Positions 54,041-62,100 of a DNA stretch of 64,000 nucleotides are shown here, piece after piece. Where the stretch lies: NCBI GenBank assembly GCA_024233835.1, contig JACKPC010000002.1, positions 953,001 to 1,017,000 of the forward strand, read 5' to 3'. Under the pieces are notes generated by a model. That model was not told the DNA's origin. It worked only from the letters and a program-made list of their open reading frames with translations, and searched no databases. Position 1 is the first letter of the stretch. The number at the start of each line of letters is the position of its first letter. Origin of the DNA: Leptospiraceae bacterium (GTDB lineage Bacteria > Spirochaetota > Leptospiria > Leptospirales > Leptospiraceae). The translations under genes and the position numbers were made by a program.

Positions 54041-54058
54041 GACATCCGTGTCGAGACT
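54041..54058 (+). terminator. Palindrome after the restriction-modification gene
   Basis: CTCGACA-TCCG-TGTCGAG forms a 7-bp stem with a 4-nt loop, 14 bp after the stop codon. There is no T-run. A near copy, CTCGACATCCGTGTC, lies at about 50932, just upstream of the same gene, so the palindromes flank the gene within cassette 1. They may be part of the extended terminal complementarity of this cassette. Confidence 0.45.
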
Positions 54059-54114
54059 GGTTTTAGTAAACAGCGTCAATAAAAACTCTATAGTAGTAAG
54101 AGTCTAAAACGCTC

Positions 54115-54191
54115 GCACAACAAGAGCGTATGATAAATTTCCGCCAAATTGGAAGCTGCGGAAACTTCTCATGACGCTCGAAACGTTGGCG
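54115..54191 (+). mobile_element. attC-like site A (77 bp, short class)
   Basis: Starts GCACAAC and ends GTTGGCG, with the cut expected between 54185 and 54186. Inner arms GAGCGT (54124) and ACGCTC (54174) continue as ATGA/TCAT with one extra G on the right arm, a bulge like the extrahelical base of attC sites. The core TTTCCGC/GCGGAAA forms a further stem. Sequence outside the boxes differs from other sites, and inside it is close to sites D and E. Confidence 0.8.
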
Positions 54192-54219
54192 GACATTTTC
54201 AGATTAAAAGGAAAGTATA

Positions 54220-57081
54220 ATGAAGAAATATTTAGAAGGTTCTGTTTGGCATAGATGGGATTTACATATTCACACCAAAGAAACTAATAAGAACGATCAG
54301 TTTACAAGTTCGGACTTTACTTCATATTGTATTGAATTATTTAGAAAAGCGTTTGAAAGTAAAATATATGTCATAGGAATAACAGACTATTTTAGTATTG
54401 AGAATTATAAAAAAGTAGTTGAATTTCAAAAAAATATTAATACTAGAACTGAATTCGATTCAGAATCAAAGGATTTTATTTCATCTATCCTTTTATTACC
54501 GAATGTAGAACTACGAATGATTCCGGTTACAGATAAAAATAATTTAATCAATATTCACTTCTTATTTAATCCAGAATATGTTGACAAACTAGAAAATGCT
54601 TTTTTTGCTGCCATTGAGCATTCAGCAGGTTCAGGTAAAAAATTTAGAATGAATAAAGAAGGCATGATTGCTTTAGGAAAAGACCAAGAACCATCGTTAG
54701 ACGATTTGAAAGCATACGAGAGAGGAGTTAATTCTTTTATAGTATCGCATGAAAATGTACAAAAATTATTAGATGAAAATATTGAGCTAAGAAAAAATTC
54801 CATAATAGTAGTTAGCAATGGAGAGGATGGAGTATCAGGAATTAAAAAGCATTATGAGTTTTTTGAAAGTATAACTCCAGGAAGTCTTGATGCACTGCGA
54901 CAATCAATATTTCGTTTATCTGACATGATATTTTCTAGCAATTCTTCCGACAGAAAATACTTTTTAGGAAAAAAAGAAAATTCACAAGGCAATATTGTTG
55001 ATACGCCAGAGCAAATTTTACGCAAATGCGGTTCCCTAAAACCTTGTATTCATGGTTCAGATGCCCACGACGAATCAAAACTTTTTAAACCGGACAATGA
55101 TTTATATTGCTGGATAAAAGCTATTCCAACTTTTAATGGTTTAAAGCAGGTAATTTACGAGCCAGAAGATAGAGTAATTATCCAAAAAAATAATCCTTAC
55201 ACAGAATATGATAAACCTCATTTTTCATTCGTTAAAATTACTAATAGTAAAATATTCAGCGACAGCTCAGAAATAAAATATAATACTAATGAAATACCAT
55301 TAAATAAGAATTTAGTAGCAATAATTGGAGGGAGAGGAACTGGAAAAAGTTTATTCTTAGATTCTATCGCTAGAACATTTAAGAAAACTGGGAGTAACAA
55401 AAGAATTAATGAAATAATAATTTCACCCGAAAATTTTCTGGTTACATTCAATAAGGAAGATGATGAAAAAATTACATTTAAAATTCAAGAAGAAAACAAC
55501 CTAGAATATTTACATATTCATCAAGGAGAAGTAAAAGAGATTGCAGACAATTCGTCTAAACTAGATGAAGAAATTAAAAAGCTACTTAAAATTAGTGATT
55601 TTCAAGTATCAGATACACAACTCCATGACTCAGACATAGAAAGAGTAATTAGTGATATATTCGAAATTCAGATGTTTTTGAATGAAACTGATGAATTGGG
55701 CGAATACATTAATTCTAAAGATTATTTGTTGAAAAAGAAAAAAGAAAAGGAGGATTTAATAGGAACAGTAACAACTAGTAAAAATAAAGAGCTAATATCG
55801 AATTATTTAGACAATTTAAATAAACAAGGTGAAGCAACAGATCGAAATGGACGGCTTGAAATCTTTGAACAAGAGTTAAAGGAATTTGAAATCAATGAAA
55901 ATGATAAAATTTCTGATTTTAATTCATTTATTTCATCATTAAATTTTGAAGACTACGCAAATATGCTTATTCCTGAAATTTCCTTTGAAAGACAAATTGA
56001 TTCAATTAGCAAAATAAAAAAAACGCTATCTAATTACATTGAGGGGCTAGGAGTAAGAAATAAAGAAATTGAAAATAATTTTAAATCTATCGGTGTAACT
56101 GCAAATATTTTAAGCTTACTGTCTGATGTAGAAAAATATCAGAAAGAAATTTTAAGTATAGAATTAAAAATTACGGAACTTGAACAAAAGCAAAGAGATT
56201 TGGATGATAAGTTTATCGAAATTGGAAGATATTTAGATACATTTAATTTAAACTATAATATTTATAGAGAAAAAATTCGTGATGCATGGAAAACTTTAAA
56301 GGAAAGTTCTAGCAATCTAAATTCAGAACAGAAAAGTATCATGGAAATGCTTCTTAAAGATATTTCTATCGATGCAGAAGAACATTTCCTACTGAACTCA
56401 TTTATTTCAAAGATTACTGACTTCTTAAGTGGACAAAAATTTAAAACAACGCAAAGGCAAACTAAAGGAGAGCGTATTGCGGAGGTATTCAACTTTAAAA
56501 ATAAAGATGACTTTATGAATTTTTTCAAAGGTATTACCAAAATATCTATTGATGGAGATGAATATAATCTTAGAAATATTATCACTTCTAATATTTTTAA
56601 TAAAGATGGAGCAAGAGATTTTCTGCGGGAATGCCTATTGCCCAAAAATATAAAAAACTTCTGGAAAATTATTTCTGTCTCAAAATATAAAGATAAACTG
56701 ACTTCAAAACTTTCTGTTGGACAAAGGGGTACATTTTACCTTTGCTTAAAATTAGCAACTGACCCATTTGGTAAACCCTTTATTTTCGATCAACCTGAAG
56801 ACGATTTAGACAATGACTTTATCATGCATGAATTAGTTCCATTATTTAAGAAAATTAAAAAATACAGACAAGTTATTATTGTAACACATAATGCTAATCT
56901 TGTAGTGAATGCAGATGCAGAACAAGTAATTGTAGCTAATAACAATAACGAGTCTTTAGAATATAGAATGGGAGCAATTGAGGATGAAGAAATTAAAAAT
57001 TATATCTGCAATATTCTTGAAGGTGGCAAGGATGCATTTAAGAAGCGGGAAAGAAAATATGAAATCTATAAAGAAATCTGA
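54220..57081 (+). CDS. PHP-domain plus SMC-like ATPase (TrlF-like), cassette 2
   Basis: 953 residues. The N-terminal PHP phosphoesterase has DLHIH (D14, H16, H18) and HGSDAHD (H278, D281, H283). An AAA/ABC-type ATPase follows: Walker A GGRGTGKS at 370-377, a long coiled-coil middle (about 480-790), ABC-like signature LSVGQRG, Walker B FIFDQPEDD (D857) and VTHNANL. The layout matches the TrlF family and related PHP-SMC proteins found in defence islands, so it may cleave tRNA or another nucleic acid upon infection. The target is not evident. The start is 34 bp after the crossover point. The stop lies inside the terminal inverted complement of the cassette. Confidence 0.8.
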   Translation: MKKYLEGSVWHRWDLHIHTKETNKNDQFTSSDFTSYCIELFRKAFESKIYVIGITDYFSIENYKKVVEFQKNINTRTEFDSESKDFISSILLLPNVELRMIPVTDKNNLINIHFLFNPEYVDKLENAFFAAIEHSAGSGKKFRMNKEGMIALGKDQEPSLDDLKAYERGVNSFIVSHENVQKLLDENIELRKNSIIVVSNGEDGVSGIKKHYEFFESITPGSLDALRQSIFRLSDMIFSSNSSDRKYFLGKKENSQGNIVDTPEQILRKCGSLKPCIHGSDAHDESKLFKPDNDLYCWIKAIPTFNGLKQVIYEPEDRVIIQKNNPYTEYDKPHFSFVKITNSKIFSDSSEIKYNTNEIPLNKNLVAIIGGRGTGKSLFLDSIARTFKKTGSNKRINEIIISPENFLVTFNKEDDEKITFKIQEENNLEYLHIHQGEVKEIADNSSKLDEEIKKLLKISDFQVSDTQLHDSDIERVISDIFEIQMFLNETDELGEYINSKDYLLKKKKEKEDLIGTVTTSKNKELISNYLDNLNKQGEATDRNGRLEIFEQELKEFEINENDKISDFNSFISSLNFEDYANMLIPEISFERQIDSISKIKKTLSNYIEGLGVRNKEIENNFKSIGVTANILSLLSDVEKYQKEILSIELKITELEQKQRDLDDKFIEIGRYLDTFNLNYNIYREKIRDAWKTLKESSSNLNSEQKSIMEMLLKDISIDAEEHFLLNSFISKITDFLSGQKFKTTQRQTKGERIAEVFNFKNKDDFMNFFKGITKISIDGDEYNLRNIITSNIFNKDGARDFLRECLLPKNIKNFWKIISVSKYKDKLTSKLSVGQRGTFYLCLKLATDPFGKPFIFDQPEDDLDNDFIMHELVPLFKKIKKYRQVIIVTHNANLVVNADAEQVIVANNNNESLEYRMGAIEDEEIKNYICNILEGGKDAFKKRERKYEIYKEI

Positions 57082-57088
57082 AAACGTC

Positions 57089-57374
57089 CGCCAACAAAGA
57101 GTAGCCGCTCAGAAGCCATGAGAAGATATGGCTTCTGGCTCCGAGCCATCTGGTTGTTTAAGATAAATTTTTTAGTTTATTTGGAAAGCTATCGCAAGTC
57201 TTGTGCCTTCACTACTGTCACGAAACTTGCAGAGAAGAGCAAGTTTGCGTGCCATCCGTTCAGTCACAGGACTTGCTAGTTATACGGTTGGCTCGGAGAC
57301 ATGACTTTAAAATTCAAAAGGTGCTACCGCACTTTCGAATTTTAAAGTCACGTCGGCTACTCTAAACGTTGTCC
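57089..57374 (+). mobile_element. attC-like site B (286 bp, long class)
   Basis: Starts CGCCAAC and ends GTTGTCC, cut expected at 57368/57369. AGAGTAGCCG near the left box pairs exactly with CGGCTACTCT near the right. Inside are several hairpins: AGAAGCCAT/ATGGCTTCT, GCAAGTC/GACTTGC, AAACTTGC/GCAAGTTT and GACTTTAAAATTC/GAATTTTAAAGTC. The result is a multi-branched structure when single-stranded. No gene fits in it. Site C has the same plan and much of the same sequence. Confidence 0.78.
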
Positions 57375-57419
57375 GAAATTTTGGATACAACTATCAAGAT
57401 AATATTTAAGGAGACTTAA

Positions 57420-57656
57420 ATGGAAAATGTAAGCTTATCTGACATTAGGATACCGAGTCGAGACGAACTCAGTAGTTCAAGACTTTCTTCTTTAGAAAAT
57501 GGCTATGATTCATTTGAAACTCAATTGAATAGTAGTAGTGACCCTATTGCTTTGGATAGAAGTGGTGGGAGACCGTACCGAATAATAAATGGAAGGCATA
57601 GAGTTTATCTGGCTTATCAAAAGGGTTACTCATCCGTTCCGGTAGTATTTACATAA
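57420..57656 (+). CDS. Small ParB-like N-terminal-domain protein
   Basis: 78 residues. RIINGRHRVYLAYQKGYSSVP (from about residue 53) matches the ParB/sulfiredoxin nuclease-type motif GRHR. The protein ends right after this domain, with no DNA-binding part. It may be a nuclease-like or regulatory fragment, or the small partner of a conflict system. It is the first gene of cassette 3, 51 bp from the crossover. Confidence 0.5.
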   Translation: MENVSLSDIRIPSRDELSSSRLSSLENGYDSFETQLNSSSDPIALDRSGGRPYRIINGRHRVYLAYQKGYSSVPVVFT

Positions 57657-57756
57657 GTAAAGAAAATTTGTTCTCTCGTAATTTTAGAATGGACATAATT
57701 TTAAAGTATGAGAGGATAAATTTTGATATATATCCTTTTAATATACAGGAGAAATT

Positions 57757-57981
57757 ATGAATTATCGAGAGAGAATTATTGCTGATCCACAAATTATGCT
57801 TGGAAAGCCTATAATAAAGGGAACAAGAATAACTGTTGAGTTGATCCTTAGAAAATTATCTCAAAAAATTTGGATAGAAGAATTGCTAAAATCATATCCA
57901 CACATAACAATAGATGATATATACGCGGCTTTAGCATATTCTGCTGATGTAGTTTCAAAGGAAGAAGTAATTGCCTGTTAA
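57757..57981 (+). CDS. DUF433 antitoxin
   Basis: 74 residues with the family features RIIADPQIMLGKPIIKGTRITVE at the start and a C-terminal helix-turn-helix (ELLKSYPHITIDDIYAALAY). DUF433 proteins are found next to PIN-like DUF5615 toxins and act as antitoxins or repressors. It overlaps the next gene by 11 nt, as is usual for such pairs. Confidence 0.85.
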   Translation: MNYRERIIADPQIMLGKPIIKGTRITVELILRKLSQKIWIEELLKSYPHITIDDIYAALAYSADVVSKEEVIAC

Positions 57982-58327
57982 AATCATTGCAGATGAAAAT
58001 ATTGATAATATTATTATTCAATCATTAAGGGATGATAAATATGAAATAATTTCTATAAAAGAAAGTTATAGAGGGATAAAGGATATTGAAATAATAGTCC
58101 TTGCAAATCAAAATGAATGTCTAATTTTGACCGAAGATAAAGATTTTGGAGAATGGGTTTTTGCACATAAAACAGAATCTGTAGGTATTCTCTTCCTTAG
58201 GTATGACGAAAGTGAATTGAATGAAATTATAAATTCCTTAAAATTATTACTCAAAAAATATGGAGATTCTCTTTATAATAAATTTACCGTTATTACAAAG
58301 AACAAAATAAGAATTAGAGAAATATAA
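57971..58327 (+). CDS. DUF5615 PIN-like toxin
   Basis: 118 residues. IIADEN with D8 and E9 and LTEDKDFG with D56 and D58 give the acidic residues of a PIN-like (Mut7-C) nuclease fold. It probably cleaves RNA and is neutralised by the DUF433 partner. The start is a TTG overlapping the antitoxin end; no ATG fits the reading frame near here. Confidence 0.82.
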   Translation: MPVKIIADENIDNIIIQSLRDDKYEIISIKESYRGIKDIEIIVLANQNECLILTEDKDFGEWVFAHKTESVGILFLRYDESELNEIINSLKLLLKKYGDSLYNKFTVITKNKIRIREI

Positions 58328-58345
58328 TAACTTAACCAAAACTTC

Positions 58346-58632
58346 GGTCAACAATAGAGTAGCCGCTGCGAAGCCACCAGAAGATGTGGCTTCTTGCTCC
58401 GAGCCACTTTTTTGTGTAAGTGAAAATTTTTAGTGTTTTAGAAGTATTAGTGCAAGTCCAGTGCCTTCACTACTGTCACAAAACTTGCAAAGGAATGCAA
58501 GTTATTGTGCCATTCGTTCAGTCACAGTCCTTGCTTTGGTTAGGTGGCTCGGAGACATTGCCTACATGCTTCGGTCTTGAGTTCCTCAGACCTTCGCATT
58601 CCGGCAACGTCGGCTACCCTTGAACGTTGTCC
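58346..58632 (+). mobile_element. attC-like site C (287 bp, long class)
   Basis: Starts GGTCAAC and ends GTTGTCC, cut expected at 58626/58627. AGAGTAGCCG and CGGCTACCCT pair with one G-T. It shares with site B a central block that includes TGCCTTCACTACTGTCAC and CGTTCAGTCACAG, and has its own loop sequences. Hairpins GAAGCCAC/GTGGCTTC and GCTCCGAGCC/GGCTCGGAG are visible. Confidence 0.78.
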
Positions 58633-58666
58633 AAAAATTAATGAATTTATATAGAAGGAAATAAAT

Positions 58667-59407
58667 TTGAAAGATATAAAAGAATTTCCAGTAGAAGTAA
58701 TTGAGAAAATAAGATTTTACGTTTATAGGCTGATAGATCCAAGAAATGGTGAAACTTTTTATGTAGGAAAAGGGAAAGGCAACAGAGTTTTTCAACATAT
58801 CAATGATACATTATCTAAAAGTGATGTAGATGCTGATAGTGATAAATTAACCAGAATTAGGGAAATTTTAAATTCCGGATTAAAAATTATTCATATAATT
58901 CATAGACATGGGATGGATGAAAAAACTGCTATTGAAGTTGAAGCTGCACTTATTGACCTATTCCCTTCAGCATCAAATATTCAAGGTGGAAGTGGGAGTA
59001 ATGATTATGGCCCTATGCATTCCTTTGAGATATTAAATAAATATTCAGCAGAGGAAGCTATATTTGAAGATAAAGTTCTCATGATTACTGTAAATAGAAG
59101 TATTACAGAAAAATCTTTATATGATGCAGTTAGATATGCATGGAGGCTATCAGAAAGTAAAATTAAAAAAGTTGAGTATGTTCTTGCTGTAGAAAAAGGA
59201 ATCATTAAGGGAGTTTATAAACCTATAAAATGGTTAAAAGCAACTCCAGAAAATTTCCCTGATATGGGTAATAAATTAAGACCAGATAGAATAGGATTTA
59301 TTGGTGAAGAAGCAAAATCTGATATAAAAAATAAATATATTTTCAAAAGAATTCCTGATGAATTCAGGAAAAAAGGCGCAGCTAATCCTATTAAGTACTC
59401 ATTTTAA
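58667..59407 (+). CDS. GIY-YIG nuclease-domain protein (LEM-3-like), cassette 4
   Basis: 246 residues. VYRLIDPRNGETFYVGKGKGNRV (about 19-41) contains the paired aromatic strands and the arginine-bearing helix of GIY-YIG nucleases of the LEM-3-like type, and EAALIDLFP supplies the catalytic glutamate. The C-terminal ~120 residues are an unassigned domain. Start is a TTG after AGAAGGAAA. It likely cuts DNA or RNA in a defence setting; the partner gene downstream encodes a DUF4365 protein. Confidence 0.72.
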   Translation: MKDIKEFPVEVIEKIRFYVYRLIDPRNGETFYVGKGKGNRVFQHINDTLSKSDVDADSDKLTRIREILNSGLKIIHIIHRHGMDEKTAIEVEAALIDLFPSASNIQGGSGSNDYGPMHSFEILNKYSAEEAIFEDKVLMITVNRSITEKSLYDAVRYAWRLSESKIKKVEYVLAVEKGIIKGVYKPIKWLKATPENFPDMGNKLRPDRIGFIGEEAKSDIKNKYIFKRIPDEFRKKGAANPIKYSF

Positions 59408-59450
59408 TATTGTTTAGAAAGTTTATATATATTATACTGAGAGAATATAG

Positions 59451-60539
59451 TTGAGTACCAAAAGACCTAAATCAAAAATAATTGAGCAAGAAGGAATATT
59501 AGAATTCAGTAAGCAAATTAATATTAGTGGTTCTTGCTTCAATGAAATTGATACTAAAAATGATGTTGGAATTGATGGTTATCTTGAAATTTTTAAAGAT
59601 GAAACAGCTACTGGATGCTGCATAGGAATTCAAATAAAGTCCGGAAAATCTTATTTTAAAAATAACAAACTTGTTTTAAATGCAGATATGAATCATTTCA
59701 AATATTGGAGTTCACATCTTCTACCAGTTATTATAGTTGGATATCACCCGGAAATTAAAAAAGTATTTTGGTTTGATATTTCTGATTATTTATTGAAAAA
59801 TATAAAAATAATAGAAAAAGGACCGTATAGTCTATCCTTTGATATAAATAAAGCTGAATGTCAAATTGAAAACCTAATCGAATATTGCTCAAATAAATAT
59901 AAAAAAGAAAATACTCTTAATTCATTGATCCGTAGTATGAATACTTTATCCACACACAAAAGCAATACTTCCTTTGAAGATTTAGTGTCCTCGATAAAAT
60001 ATCTTTTTTATAATTATAGAAATGAGTTATTTGTTGTTTCATTGATTCTTTCTATTTTTCAAAATACCGATGAACCCAATTTGCTGATTTTAATTATATC
60101 TGTTTTATCGTATTATGTAAGTCATGGAGATATATATTGGCACAAAGAAAATATAATAAAATATGAAACTTCTGATTATATAGTTAAGAATGTAATTGCT
60201 GATTTCAAAACTAATGAAATTATAAAAATGTTAAATCTTTTAGAAGACAGAGGGAGTTATAGTAGAGGTGGAATCGGTCAAATTGTATTTCATATAATAG
60301 ATGCAAATAACAATAGAGAAGATATATTAAAAGATATTTGTTTTGAAATTGAATGTCCATATATAGTGAAGTATTATGCCTTTTACGCTTTGGTCTATAT
60401 GCTTCAGTTTAAGGATTTAAAATTAACCTTAATAGTTATTGAAAAATTTTATAACTTGTATCATAAAATAGATAATGAATTTGGTATTGAATTTATATAT
60501 AACTATATAAAAGAAGGTAATCAGATTGAAATATCTTAA
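59451..60539 (+). CDS. DUF4365-domain protein, PD-(D/E)xK-like nuclease
   Basis: 362 residues. The N-terminal ~140 residues match DUF4365: EQEGILEF, VGIDGYLEI with D42, and IQIKSG with Q61 and K63. This is the acidic and lysine pattern of restriction-type nucleases. The rest is helical, possibly HEAT-like repeats, and not assigned. TTG start at 59451. It forms cassette 4 together with the GIY-YIG gene. DUF4365 proteins are found in several anti-phage loci. Confidence 0.68.
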   Translation: MSTKRPKSKIIEQEGILEFSKQINISGSCFNEIDTKNDVGIDGYLEIFKDETATGCCIGIQIKSGKSYFKNNKLVLNADMNHFKYWSSHLLPVIIVGYHPEIKKVFWFDISDYLLKNIKIIEKGPYSLSFDINKAECQIENLIEYCSNKYKKENTLNSLIRSMNTLSTHKSNTSFEDLVSSIKYLFYNYRNELFVVSLILSIFQNTDEPNLLILIISVLSYYVSHGDIYWHKENIIKYETSDYIVKNVIADFKTNEIIKMLNLLEDRGSYSRGGIGQIVFHIIDANNNREDILKDICFEIECPYIVKYYAFYALVYMLQFKDLKLTLIVIEKFYNLYHKIDNEFGIEFIYNYIKEGNQIEIS

Positions 60540-60543
60540 CTTC

Positions 60544-60621
60544 GGACAACGAGAGCGTATGATAAATTTCCGCCAGGTTATGAAGCTGCGGAAACTTCTC
60601 ATTACGCTCGGGACGTTGTGA
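60544..60621 (+). mobile_element. attC-like site D (78 bp, short class)
   Basis: Starts GGACAAC and ends GTTGTGA, cut expected at 60615/60616. Inner arms are GAGCGTATGA and TCATTACGCTC with one extra T, so the bulge is at the same place as the G of site A. The core TTTCCGCC and GCGGAAA is also shared with sites A and E. Confidence 0.8.
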
Positions 60622-60630
60622 GGGCATTTT

Positions 60631-60966
60631 TTGAAAATTTTGAGAAAAGTGAATAATTTACCAAAATCTTTATTTTTTTTATTTTTAATTTTATATTTAG
60701 TTACCTTTATTTCTTGTGATGGACCTGCTAGTGATAGAGTCTCTCATAAGAAGTGTAAAGAAGAAGAGAAAAGTATGGCTTATACATTACTTCTTCTTAT
60801 GGAAGATTTAAAAAGAAATAATACAACAGAACCTGTTTTTAATGATATATCTCTCATTTTTTATACAAGATATGATGGATGTTTAGAAAGGTGGAGAATT
60901 AGTCCAAAAATTATTGATCCTATAGATAATTTGCTTTGGAATGGCTGTGGTAGATGTTATAAATAA
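60631..60966 (+). CDS. Small lipoprotein, cassette 5
   Basis: 111 residues, not recognised. The start is TTG at 60631 or a later TTG at 60640. A hydrophobic stretch ends in FISC with C29 (lipobox), so the mature protein of ~83 residues would be lipidated. It contains several more cysteines and a charged middle. It is the first gene of a cassette with a deaminase-like protein, and its export to the envelope is only inferred. Confidence 0.55.
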   Translation: MKILRKVNNLPKSLFFLFLILYLVTFISCDGPASDRVSHKKCKEEEKSMAYTLLLLMEDLKRNNTTEPVFNDISLIFYTRYDGCLERWRISPKIIDPIDNLLWNGCGRCYK

Positions 60967-61055
60967 AATTTTTCATTAACAACTAAAAAAATATTGAAAT
61001 CTGAATCGAAAAAAACATTCTCATCGCATTTTAATAGCATTGGAAGGAGTAATAG

Positions 61056-61424
61056 ATGACAAATCCGGAAAACAGAGCTATTGAGCTTCATAATAAACTT
61101 TCAAATGAAAGAACCAAACGGCATACTACAACAGCAGTAGGAATCACTGATTCAAATATCTCTATAGTAGGAAGTAGTGAGGAATATTTACGAGCAGAGA
61201 TTCGAGAAGCATTATCAGAAGATGAAATTCCTGCAAAGGGAAAACCGGGAAACCATGCAGAAGACAATGTAATTGCGGAAGCAGATGACAAAAATTTAAC
61301 AATTACCGATATTGGAGCCAGCCGTCCGATTTGTCTTGATTGTGAGTTGGAAATTAAAAAACGTGGAATTAAATCTTGGACAATTTTCTCTGGAAAGAAG
61401 TCTAAGAAAAGGAGAGATTCATAA
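61056..61424 (+). CDS. Deaminase-like protein (HAE...PxCxxC), possible solitary toxin
   Basis: 122 residues. GNHAEDN (H67, E69) and PICLDC (P91, C93, C96) are the zinc ligands and proton shuttle of the cytidine deaminase fold. The ~60-residue N-terminus is unassigned. Such domains usually sit at the C-terminus of large polymorphic toxins. Here it is free-standing, with a DUF416 gene starting at its stop codon. ATG with GAAGGAG box upstream. Confidence 0.68.
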   Translation: MTNPENRAIELHNKLSNERTKRHTTTAVGITDSNISIVGSSEEYLRAEIREALSEDEIPAKGKPGNHAEDNVIAEADDKNLTITDIGASRPICLDCELEIKKRGIKSWTIFSGKKSKKRRDS

Positions 61425-62014
61425 TGGATAAAAAGATAAAACAACAGATTAAAGAGAAAATATCCAAACTCTCAACTTACAATCAGCTTGCTTTTGGAGT
61501 AATGATAACAGAACGGTTTTTACCTAATTATTTTACCTTCTATATCGCAGAAAGATGGGGTAATCCCATGATATTGTTAAACGGAATAGACCTCCTAAAG
61601 AATATTGTGAGACAGGAAAGCTATGAATCGGAAGAATTAGAACTCATTGATAATTTTATAGAAGATATTACGCCGGATATGGATGAATTTTCTGGAAGTT
61701 TAGAAGCTTCTCTGGCATTGGACTGTTCCAGTATGCTCTATGATTGTTTTTCTTTTGTTAAAAATAAAGATTCTTCTCATATAGAAAGCTGCTCCGAAAT
61801 TGCTTTTGGCTCTTTAGAACTATTTATTCAAAAAAGAGATAATCTAAGTCATGAACTTTCTGTAAAAGAATTAGAAGCATATTTGGCAAAAGATGGATTG
61901 ATTCAAAAAGAAATAGAATACCAGTTAAATTTACTTGATGAATTAACTGATAAAAAGATCAGCCATAAATTATATATAGAAAAAAGTATGAATGCTCCAC
62001 TGCTAAAATGCTAA
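61424..62014 (+). CDS. DUF416 (YjaG-like) protein
   Basis: 196 residues, the same length as E. coli YjaG. It shares the pattern LSTYNQLAFGVMITERFLPNY and the GSLEASLALDCSSML helix (about 90-104) with the DUF416 family. All-helical, cytosolic. It overlaps the deaminase stop (TAATG), which suggests an immunity or accessory role for the deaminase. That role is inferred from the arrangement only. Confidence 0.75.
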   Translation: MDKKIKQQIKEKISKLSTYNQLAFGVMITERFLPNYFTFYIAERWGNPMILLNGIDLLKNIVRQESYESEELELIDNFIEDITPDMDEFSGSLEASLALDCSSMLYDCFSFVKNKDSSHIESCSEIAFGSLELFIQKRDNLSHELSVKELEAYLAKDGLIQKEIEYQLNLLDELTDKKISHKLYIEKSMNAPLLKC

Positions 62015-62100
62015 TGTTTTACTGTAGAGAACAGGAATTAGCTGAAAAAATTTAATGATAGTTGTTTTTGAGCTTTATAGTGGTATATCAAAAAACAGCC

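Noticed and set aside
57089..58632. Sites B and C as a riboswitch or known small RNA
   Set aside because: The hairpins are convincing, but no known riboswitch core was recognised and their place within AAC...GTTG frames explains them as recombination sites.
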